Below the pieces are notes generated by a model. The model was not told the DNA's origin. It ran no database searches and saw only the letters and a list, made by a program, of their open reading frames with translations. Positions 49,901 through 61,900 of a stretch of DNA of 64,000 nucleotides are shown here, piece by piece. The position numbers and the translations under genes were made by a program. Source of the stretch: Mytilus galloprovincialis (Eukaryota > Mollusca > Bivalvia > Mytilida > Mytilidae); assembly GCF_965363235.1 (NCBI RefSeq), contig NC_134850.1, positions 34,569,102 to 34,633,101 on the forward strand, given 5' to 3'. Position 1 is the stretch's first letter; each line of letters opens with the position of its first letter.

Positions 49901-52900
49901 CAGTCTAAACTTAAAGAGTATATGTATTTCAAATATACAGTTTAAGATAAATAAGAACAGTTATGCATTTAAATTGACCTTGGCTCTTCTCCAAGACGTT
50001 ATCACATATGTTGTCAAATCAGAATCATGTAATTGAACTTGGAGCACTGAAATGTTTTAACTCACAGCACGTTTTTTTTCAAATTCTAGTGAGGCTGTAT
50101 TTTATTCGACAAGACGGTTATTAGTTGCTAATGCTTCTTTATAATATTGACATATATTTGAGTTAAATAATACGAACGAAGAAGTAATGAATTAACTAGA
50201 TTAGAACCATAAACAAATATAGCTGTAAAGATTTTACCCTTTTGCCTTCATAGCACCATTTCCTTCGGCCTCATTCGTCGATTTTAGCTTTAAATCAAAA
50301 TTTGTATTGTACAGGAACACTAAAATAAAAAATAGATAATATGTGTGTATATAAACGTAAACATACGTTCCTTATCGATTTAACTGTAATCCACATGGGT
50401 GACTAGATCTATAACCTATATACTTTGTTTCATCTTGACCTCATTTTCCTTTTGCAAAATGTGAATCCATGTTTTGGTGACAATTTAACTCTGACTAGCA
50501 AAACAGATGAAAAGGTCTATCAGGTTTGTACTGACATGAGAAACACTCGAACCAATAATGCTACATGTGAAGCAGAATCTGCCTACCCTTCCGGAACACC
50601 TGGTATCACCCCCAGTTTTTGGCGAGGTTAGTGTTGCTCAGTCTAAGTTTTCTGTGTTTTGTGTTGTGTGTTGTGTACCATTGTTTGTCTTTTGGTCTTA
50701 TGTCTTATTTAGCCAAGACGTTGTCAATTTATTTTCGACTTATACGTTTGATTATTCGTCTAGTATCTTTCGCTTCTCCTTTACAGTATTAAAAACAAAA
50801 CTTTTGTTATTCTAGTTATGCATCTTCTCTAACACCATATATAAGGTTGTAGCATTGCATCGTATGACGAATTCATAAAAGTCGCATGGATGGAATATCT
50901 TCCACATCTTGGTTGTCTTGAATATCTTTATCATCTTAACCATGAAGTTACAGCTATCGACATTGTACATCACAAACGTTCATACACAACAATATAATAG
51001 TTTTTTAGGTTTACCGATGTACACTCGAAATGAAAATACGCTAGCCATCATTACATAAAAGAATACAGACAAAGCACAAGCACTCCATTATGTGATACAC
51101 ATTCAATATTCTGCATCAGAAATGACAAGTACAGTATGTCAATCATATTTCAAAATTGATGCGTCGGTATGAGTTTTGACGTTATGATTGAATTCAGATG
51201 ATGAGTGCACCGTGTCATTTTTCTTGTTTTGAAGTTTGAATATTATATATGTTGTTCATATTAATACATCATTTTCAATATCGCACGCAGAAAATCAAAA
51301 TTAAAAAATCATGTTTTCTGAAATGAATCATTTGCTGATCATGTATACTGAAGAAAAAACTAAAAACCTTTTATTGACGCTAAAGCCTTTAAAGCGTTGT
51401 GATCTCTTGAACTATTATGAATTAAATTTGTTGAATTTCGTTAACCATGCAGTATCAATGTTATCAAAAATAAAAAAAGAACACGAAGAAGAGCACTTTG
51501 TTTTGCCTCCTCAAACTCTTACAACCGTGTAATCTACATTTTAATTTTGACAGATATGATACAATAGTACTTAGACATTATAATAGGTAAATGTTTACCT
51601 CTAACAAACATAGGACCACGATTTAGAGTTGTTCCGTCGTCAACGTCATCTTTCCGGCCATTATTAACATCTGCATCACAGCGACATATGTCATACAGTT
51701 TTCCACCAGGATAAAGACAACAAAACCATATGAAGGCATGTATGATGATCACCGGTAAAACAAGTAACTGGACATGTATTGGAAATATCGTTTTTACACT
51801 GTATTCTTCCAGAAAGTCGTTCTGTAGTTGTGACCAATAAAATTCTGCTTCTTCGTGGACTACTTTAAATGTATTACTTGAAAGAAATTCAATATACAAC
51901 TTCACAAAAATGTGTTTACGACAACAATTTACTTCTCCGCAAGTCTATTGCCATATGCAAAAACATTTATGATATAATAACAAGTACATGTATGTTATAT
52001 AACTACTTTTTAGGTTTGTTAATTGACCAAGGTAATTATCGAAGGCAGTTATGTAACAGCGACCGCTCGTGTTTATCTATCTTTTTTTAACGCTATTGTG
52101 TTTAATGAGATAGAGCAACACAATTAAATACAGCAAGAAAAATGTAATGAATATGAATAATTCCGAATCTTAACTCGTTGGGTTATACAGATATGTATCT
52201 TACTTTTTAACTGAAAGTATGTTTTTCAATGGATACGACATGTACATACATCCAGACCGACTTGTTTAGTACCAATATAAAGCAGATTTTGTTTACAAAC
52301 TTTATCCAAACAAAAAACATATCATCTTGCTTTTTTTTTTTTAATTCAAAATTTTTGGTGAATGGTTTTAACTTATATATCACAGTTAACCTGAACTTAA
52401 GGATACTATCGACATTTGGAGTATGATCTATTTATTAATATGTTTCTTGTATTTACACAGATAGATCATTTGTAAATTACAAACAAACGAGATGATTTTA
52501 GCTTTCCAGATGTAAACCTTCCATTTCTCAACATTGACATACTTTCTGTTTCATTTAACTGTGTTTGAGTATTTCAATACTGTAAACAAGGGAATTTTTG
52601 CGGCTAATTAATTTTCTCTAATTTTGCGGTAATACTTCAAACACCAAAATGAAACGACAGCGAAATTTTCAAGGAAACTCTTTTCATAACATGAAGACGA
52701 TATAAGTATTTGAATAGGATATGTAGATGACCATTGCTTAACAAGGATTTTGCAGACGACTGATCGATACCTCAAATCATAACTGTATTACTAAATGAAA
52801 AGTAATGTTAGAAATCTTGACTGAGGTAATCTTATCAGCATTAAAGACATATCAAACAAGCGGACATTACGGATATTGTTATGTAAACAACACTCGTTAC

Positions 52901-55900
52901 AAATATTTTAATGACACATGCCAATCAGTTACAAAAGTATAACCTAGTTGAATCTGCTACACATATTAAACAGATCAAACGAAAGACTAATTACCATTAA
53001 TACTGACAGCATTTAATTCACTCTTAATTAGTTTATTTCTGTTGTTGTGCATGTGTTTCTGGAAGCAGACAAGACAAAACTTTTAAAATATTTTTCCAGA
53101 AAATTAACCGAAAACAAAAGATTTCTGATTGATTTTATCACTTGATTTATCATACATGTAAAGCTGTTCACTTTGTATATCCCTTATAAACAAATATTTA
53201 TATCGGCTAAAGAGAAATCGTGAATTCAAAACGTCGCGAATTAAAAACGGCGCATATATCCCGGTTTACAGTAGATACGTAATTGGCTTGCTTGATAAAA
53301 AAAAAATCGGACGTCGTCATTAGTCGTTTGCTCTGAATGAAAGAGAAAAAAAATATAATCAACAGAGAAAAAAAACATAAATAACGTTTAACTGTTACCA
53401 TTACGAATTAGTTTGCCGAGGCAATGGACTAAACCGAATTGGTTATATCACATGACGAATTATGCAGCCTTATTCTGTGTTCGCAACTGGTTTCCATTAT
53501 TGTAGAAATGATACAAATTCAAAAGTCTCTTTTTCTTAGTATGCAATAATGACATTTTAATTCGCTAAAAATAATACATGTATATCATCCCTCAATACTG
53601 TTATCTTTTATATATAGTATTAAACGAAATGGACAAATGAAGATGCATGTTCTTCAGACTAAGTTAATGGATATGTACTAACAACTTTTTCAAGAACACT
53701 GATAATGTACGGACATTACTAAACGCTAAGCTTTATCAAGTGCTGTTGTTAATGGTTGTGGAAACTGCTACAAACTGGGCAATATACTTAAGGCAATATA
53801 ACATGCAAGGATTTGTCAGTTTTTTGTAGCAAAAAGTAGTTCGAATCTTTTTCTAAATACTGAATCAGTTGATATTCATATCGATTGAGGCACTTAATTA
53901 TATTGTTTATAGAAATCTTAACATTGGGAGAATATGTCTTGAGTATAAATTATTTTCTTAGAGTTATAAGCAATGCATATATAGGTATTTAAAACATTGT
54001 GTTGACAATTTGTAAATTTTATATTCAATCAAATCAATTTCTTAAAAAAATATTTCAGAGACCGACAGAATGTCTTGCATAGTGGCACCAAAGACTTGGA
54101 AAACAACAAAAGCATGAGATGTAGAACATATATCATAAACACAACCGCAAAATGAATACACTTTAAAGCGTTAATTCATAAACCACACACATAGACTTCA
54201 GTAGTTAAAATGTTGATACTTTGCAAGAACTCAATAAATTATTGCCAGCATAATCATAGACAATTATTAAACTAATATGTATATTGTCAAAAGCTTGAAA
54301 GAATATGTTATTAACAGATCGGAAAGTGTTATGACATGTTTCATACAAATACCTCATAGTGTTAGTAATGTCATATTTTACCTGTACATTGCTATTAGCA
54401 GGTTTAGCAATAATATTACAGCTATCAATCCATAGAAAGCTTTCAAGTAAGGCACTAGATGTAACCCAAACGTTGAGGGACATTGTTGCAAGGCCCCAGA
54501 ACTAAACAAAGCTCTGTTGAATGTACAGTCTGGTACAGTTACTGGAATTTTGTAATATAAATTTACAATGGCAAGTTGATAGACATTATTCTGTATTATA
54601 TTTGAAATACTTATGCATTATTTAGTGGTAAACATGGTAAAGTGATCGTTTATCTTGCATAAATATACACTTTTTTCATTTCTATACAATGACATATTAC
54701 TGGTAAATTCAGTTCTAGGTCAACTATTTGCAGAAACTGTATGATCTTTTTTCTATTCATTAAGACTGTTTTTATAATCCGAATGCCTTGACCTTTACCT
54801 AAGTATATATGAATTGTACTGTAGTGATTGTAATGTATTAATTACTCGGTTTTTTTGTATATAAAGTCAAACAATTATACATTCCATCAGACTACAATTC
54901 TATAATTCTATAATGCCTTATTTTCTGTTATGTTTATTATTATTATTTATACATAACATGTATTTTTTCTATGTTTAAGTCATGTACTCTAATAATTTAC
55001 TTCAATGCTTATAATTTATATAACATATACAAGTATTACGAAGAAATGAATGATAAGAGTTTCTGATCTGATGTAAAATTATAAAATTTAAAAATAATTT
55101 AATTTTTATTACATAGCAAATAAATAAAAAGAGACGTTGTGCGATGTTCTAACCACGGCCTCACAATTGAAAATGATAAGTTTAAGCTTGCACTAGAACC
55201 ATATTTGTTTACCTTTTTCCCCATCTAAATTAAGTTCACCAAATAACATCCAGTATCCATTTTTTGTAATCTTTTCCAGCTCTGACCATGTAAACTCAGA
55301 GTTAGTATATAAAAGAGCGTGAAAAGATATATTATAACACATCATAATCACTGCCATGATAGCCATAAAGGCACCTGTATCTGAAAACTGAAAAAAACGA
55401 AACCATATTTACGATGTCTAGTGATGTACATAAAACATGTTCATTTAATTCAATTCTTATGTACAGTATAGTTTAATTCCTACAATTAAAAGATTGTATA
55501 GAATATATTCATAAGGGGGTTAACATTTTGAAAATCAGCTGAACAATTTTAGCACATTCTATTAGTTAAGGTGGCTCCTGAGTACAAAAATTTCAGCAGA
55601 AATTTAAACCTTTATTTTTTCATTACAAGGTTTATTTATTACACTGCTAGTTATTACTTTATGATATGGTACAAAAATCAACCCACAAAATTGAGTCGGT
55701 TTGGCCCCAGATGACTTTTAAAATGTTTATATTATTGAAAAAGCTCCAAATTATCTCCCTTTGGTGCAAAAATGCCATTTTTTGGCATTAAATTTGAAAT
55801 ATCTTTTTTAACTTATCGGTGACCTATATTTTTTATTTTTGTTTTCAAATAAGCTGTACATAAACTAAATAATTGTAAAATTTAAGCGATTTCTGCAATT

Positions 55901-58900
55901 AGGTTATTTTTTATTTTGATATTACACCTATTTCTACTATTAGTTCAACAGAAAAAAAGGACATTAACAAAAATGTATGCTTCTTCCAGAGGCAGATTGT
56001 GAGCTTAAATGAACGGTGACCCCATCTTTTTATTTCATTTTTCTTTTTAGTATATGATAAAGTTCATTTATAAAAAAATATAGCGAAATCTTATATTAGA
56101 AAAAAAAATTGATTTATACCCAGGAGCCTTAAGAGATTAAGAGTATACCCTATTGTTTTAGCAATTGTCTTTGGTAACAGACTGAATAATAAATACATTG
56201 ACATGATAGGCATTGGTTGATCGTCTTCATACTTGTGGAAATAGCGCTTCATTTGTTTTTGTTTGCATTTTTGGTTTGAAAATTACATCTTTTCTAATTA
56301 TATAAAGTTTCTACAATAAATCTATAGAAAATAACTATGTATTGACATGGTTAATAATTTCGCCTGTATCGTTGTTGTACTGAGAGAAATACAAACGAAA
56401 TACACGTAAATTGTTACCAAATTTATACATACCATTTTGCGAATCATGACTAACTTGGGACCAAGAATCTCCGACATACAGAACAGATTTAGGATCCGTA
56501 TGCACAAAAGTATAAAAGCAAATACTAATGAGACCTTCGATGCATCTTGATAAATTCGTTTTTCGCCAAACTTCAGACACATTCCAACGGTATATACCAA
56601 TATTGAACACCAATCTAACCGATTCCACCAGTCACTAACGTAACTTTTCCATTTCCTTCGTATAATTGATACAATATGCTTAAAATATAATAAGACGGGT
56701 ATTAATCAAGAACTTGTAGATACAGTACATGCAGTAGTAACCTGTGCAAAAACATTTTAAAGCTACATGTATGTCTAATACACAATTTTCTACATAAAAA
56801 AATGGATGTACCAGGTCAGGAATATGAACATCCCTTCTTTTGATGTGTTGACCTTTTTTGTTATGCCATTTTAATAAGGAAACCTAAATGGCTCGGGATT
56901 ATTAAAACAACGTCAGGAGCCTGTAATTCATTGATTGTCATTTATTTTTTCGTTCAAAATTTTATACAAATAAGGTTATAAAGTATAACAAACTAATAAG
57001 TTAGTTTTTTTGTTTGAATTGTCTCTTGTTGACAGTTGTCTCATTTGCAATCATACTGCATCTTCTTTTTTATAGTTACAGCAACCATACAAAAATCTGC
57101 TGCAAAGGACTGGACAATGTCTGTAGGAAATCTGAGAGACATATGGCACAAATTAAGGACATCAGAAAACTAAGTATGCACAAAATGCACAGAAATTATC
57201 TGACATCGGACTCGGACTTCTCCTAAACTAAGCATTACTATGCGTATTGTTGTATGTTTGCTTTTTCTACATTGACTAGAGGTATAGGGGAGGGCTGAGA
57301 TATAAAGAAAACATGTTTAATCCCGCTGCATTTTTGCGCATGTCCGAAGTCAGGAGCCTCTGGCTTTTGTAAGTCATGTATAATTTTAATTTTAGTTTCT
57401 TTTATATATTTCGGAGTTTAGTATGACATACATTATCACTGAACTAGTATACATTTTTGCTTAAAGGCAAGCAGAAGTACTCCTCCGTGTATGTGATTTT
57501 CTCGATGCATCAAAGACCCATTGTTGGCCTTCAGCTGTTATCTGCTCTTTCGTCGGGTTGTTGTCTCTTTGACATATTCCCAATGTTCATTCTCAATTTT
57601 TTTTCCAGTCTTTGGTACAAATATTCATGACATTTATTCTGACGGTTTTGGAAATGAAATTAGTTTTTTTTGTTTTAAGAAATGAATTTCTTTGAATACA
57701 CACATATATCGTCAAGTTATTGGAATTCCAATGGGGACTAACTGTGCATCACTTATTGCGGACCTTTTTTTTATTATTATGAGTTACAATTTATGACTAA
57801 AATTCACAAAGACCCATCAAAACAATATCTGATAAAAAAAATTAAACAATACTCTTAGATATTTGGATGATATATTGGCTCTCAATAATGACGACTTCAG
57901 TATGTATACTAAAGAAATTTATTCTGTTGAACTTACTTTAAATAAAGTTTATACTAACAATGACCACTGCCCTTTCCTCGATCTTGATATCTATATCATT
58001 AACGGGAAGCTTAATACCAAAATTTATTATAAAAGAGATGATTTTTCATTTCCTATCGTTAATTATCCATTTTTAGATGGTGACGTTCCCTTGTCACCAT
58101 CTTATGGTGTTTATATATCTCAACTTGTACGATTAGCTCGTGTATGTAGCAACGTATTAGATTTTAGTGAGAGAAATTTATGTATTACTGAAAAATTATT
58201 ACACCAGGGTTTTTGATATCACAAACTGGTCAAAACATTTACTTAATTTTATCACCGGTATAAGGAAATAATTCGTAAATATAACTCAACATGCAGACAT
58301 CTTATACGTTCATGTATTTCACATCCAATCTTTTATGGTAATATTCTTTACAAAGCACAAAAATGTCAGTATTCACCTCAAAAGCTTACAAAACCTTTAA
58401 ACAGACTTATTAAGAAGGGATATAGTTACGATACTGTTGTCAGGTCATTAAAGATTGCATATTTTGACTTTAATATTGATTCACTTATAGGGTCTTTGCA
58501 TCGGAACTAAACACATTTATTTTTTTAAAAACAGTTATTGGCATGACACGGGTTCTGTTCTTCTCATATATTTTATGATAGTATGATACTAAACCCCTAA
58601 CGGGAGGGATTGTGCCTGATATTCATATGATGAAGACATAATCTTTCAATCAGTCAAATTGAGGTCTGGAGCTGGCATGTCAGTTAACTGCTAGTAGTCT
58701 GTTGTTATTTATGTATTATTGTCATTTTATTTATTTTCTTTCGTTACATCTTTTGACATCGGACTCGGACTTCTCTTGAACTGAATTTTAATGTGCGTAC
58801 TGTTATGCGTTTACTTTTCTACATTAGCTAGATGTATAGGAGGAGGGTTGGGATCTCATCAACATGTTTAACCCCGCCGCAATTTTGCTCCTGTCCCAAG

Positions 58901-61900
58901 TCAGGAGCCTCTGGCCTTTGTTAGTCTTGTATGATTTTTGATTTTAGTTTCTTGTGTATAATTCGGAGTTTAGTATGACGTCCACTATCACTGTACTAGT
59001 ATACATATTTTAGGGGCCAGCTGAAGGACACCTACGGGTGCAAGAATTCTCGCTACATCGAAGACCCATTGGTGGCCTTCGACTGTTGTCTGCTCTATGG
59101 TCGGGTTGTTGTCGTTTTGACACATTCCCCATTTCCTTTCTCAAATTAACTAATTATCAAATAAATGGTTTAAATACCTATATATGCATTGGGATTGATA
59201 TTGTGTTCGACATTTGCTCTTATAACTCATAACTCATAAAGAAAATCGTTTATGCTGAAGACATGTTCTCCCCCGTCTACGATTGCTTTTAGGAGTGTTT
59301 TTAAAATAAAGCCTATTGTATTGTTTTGTATTGTATTGTATTGCTAACCATATAATAAAGTGCATTAATCTATATGTATAACAACTGAGTCAGCATTTTA
59401 GAAAAAAATTAAGCGGTGCTACACTACTGTTAACTCCAAAAACTGAATACCTTTGCCTTTTTTATGTTGCATTATGTACAATTTGTAGAATTGTCCACAA
59501 GCATTAACCTTCACAATTGATAAAGCTTAGCGTTTAGTAATGTGCGTAAATTATTAGTGTTCTTGAAAAAGTTATTAGAACATGTCAATTTACTTAGTCA
59601 GCAGCACATGTTTGTGCATTTGTCTATTTCGTTAATCACTATAAATAAAAGATAACAGTAGTTTACGGAACGGATGATATAATATCTTCAATGTCATGAT
59701 TGCATGTCACGAAAAAGAGACTATCGAATTTTATTATTTCTAAAATAAGGGAAACAAAATGTGAAGACAGAATAATAGTGAATAATTCGTCACGTAGTAT
59801 AACCATTTCGGTTTAGTCCATATTTTAAGATTACTCAAAATTGCTGAAAATTGTTCATATTCCCGCTGAAATGACGGTGGTAAATCTATGTTTCTATATT
59901 CATAAAACAAGTAATCTATAATCTGCGTTGTTTGTCAATCCGTTGTATACACATCACAAACTAGTTGGAACATAAAAAAAGACTAATTCTCTCCATCGGG
60001 TGGACTTTATGAAAGCCTCAAATACACATACAGACATCTTATTGATTATACTTTTTGTAAATTCGGCGTTAACTCTACTTTCATATCAAAAACAAACAAG
60101 ACCAAAGATCTGCGTTTAAGGACGTACATTGACCTATAATGGTTTTTTTGTAAATGTGACTTAGATGGAGTACTTTTCGTTTTTGATGCGTTTTGTTATT
60201 TGATTTTGCCATGTGATTATGGACTTTCCCAATTGATCTTCCTCTAAGTTCAGTATTTTTGTGATTTTACTTTTTTCTTACAATTCATATCACATCTTCT
60301 TATATTTAGAAAACACAATCGTTGAGCTGTAAGGATAATTGAGTACCTGTTTGGTTTCGTCCACGAAAAAGCTCACCATCCAAGTGATTATGAAAAAGTC
60401 TGTGTGTGAAATTCCATTCACTCTGTAGTCAAATAACAGCATGTATGCATAAGCAAAAAGAAGCCACAAGAATCCAATCTGTGAAAACATATATTGAATA
60501 AAACATGAGTCATAAAAATTGATTATATTAACGTAAAGGTTAATGTTTTTATTGACAAAGCAAAACATGCTGATGTCGAAAAAAACATAACAGATTTGTA
60601 ATCAATTCATGAACTTGTTTTCTAATTCTAACACACTTATTGGTATACATTTGAAAGCACTCCCCCTTATCTGTTCGGTCTAAATGTTTATGTATAAGTA
60701 TCAAATTTATTTTGATTGACAAATGTTCAACACTTCTCTAACAAACAAACCTGATCCAATCAACACGTGTTTCTGTCAAAATCATTCCGAACAAATTAAA
60801 CGGTCATGCAACAGGTTTTAAAAAATTGTCTTAATCTATATAACGAAATATTAAGTTTTCGTAAACATGTTACACCACGACCGTTTAATATAACATAACT
60901 TACCAAATGAATGCAAACTTTCATGAATGGCAGTTTGTATTGCTTATATAACCTGAAAATATATAATTTGATGTTATGGGTTTTCTTTCATGATTTTCTT
61001 GAACAAGGTTGCTGTGTATAATTTAGCTAAATTAAGTTGTGAAATTGGATTATTACTTTCGAAAATGTTGGTTGAACGGTATGGAATCACTTATTCATAG
61101 AAGAGGGACGAAAGGTACAAGAGGAACAGTCAAACTCATAATTCAAAAAAAAAAAACTGACAACGCAAATGAAAAGGACAAACAGACATACAATAGTACA
61201 CATGACGCAACATAGAATACTAAAGAATAAGCAACACTAACCCCACCAAAACCTAGGGCTTATCTCAGGCGCTCCAGAAGCGTAAGCAGATCCTGCTCCA
61301 CATATAGCACCCGTCGTGTTGCTCATGTTATAATAAATCCGGTAAATAGCCTAATTCGGTATGTCACATTCATGAAAGAGAACGAGATTGTAGTTACGAC
61401 ATAACATGATAAGGAATAGATCCGATATCATCTGTGAAACGGTTATTCCATAACGGTCAACTAACTCGTGATGGCGTCCGTAAAATTAACGAAGGGATGA
61501 TTTCAACTTCACCATTTGTAAGTCTTGGTATAATAGCTTTCTTGTGAACAGCAACCTTCTATCAAGAAAATCATAATTGGTACTCTTAATATAATAAGAT
61601 ACAATTGTTTAGTCAATGTGTTCCAATATTTCTGTATTTGTGTTAAACAGTTCATTTCCAGCTACGAAATGTACTGTATAATGCTTACCCTTCCGGATCA
61701 CTTGATTTCACTCCCGGTTTTAAGTGGAGTTCGTGTTGTTTCTTATTTATTATTTTTAACTGTTGATGTAAATGTCCTTTGGTTTTGTGAGTCTTTGTTT
61801 ACTTCTTAGTTTTGATTGCTTTTGTCTTCGGGTGTATTTCGGTTGCAAAAACTCTTCAAAGTCGCGGTTGCTTTGCTGCCAACTATTTCAATTCGTAAAT

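Noticed and set aside
50425..50815. Overlapping plus-strand frames between E8 and E9
   Set aside because: They fall on repeat family E, which recurs at 61.1-62.0 kb.
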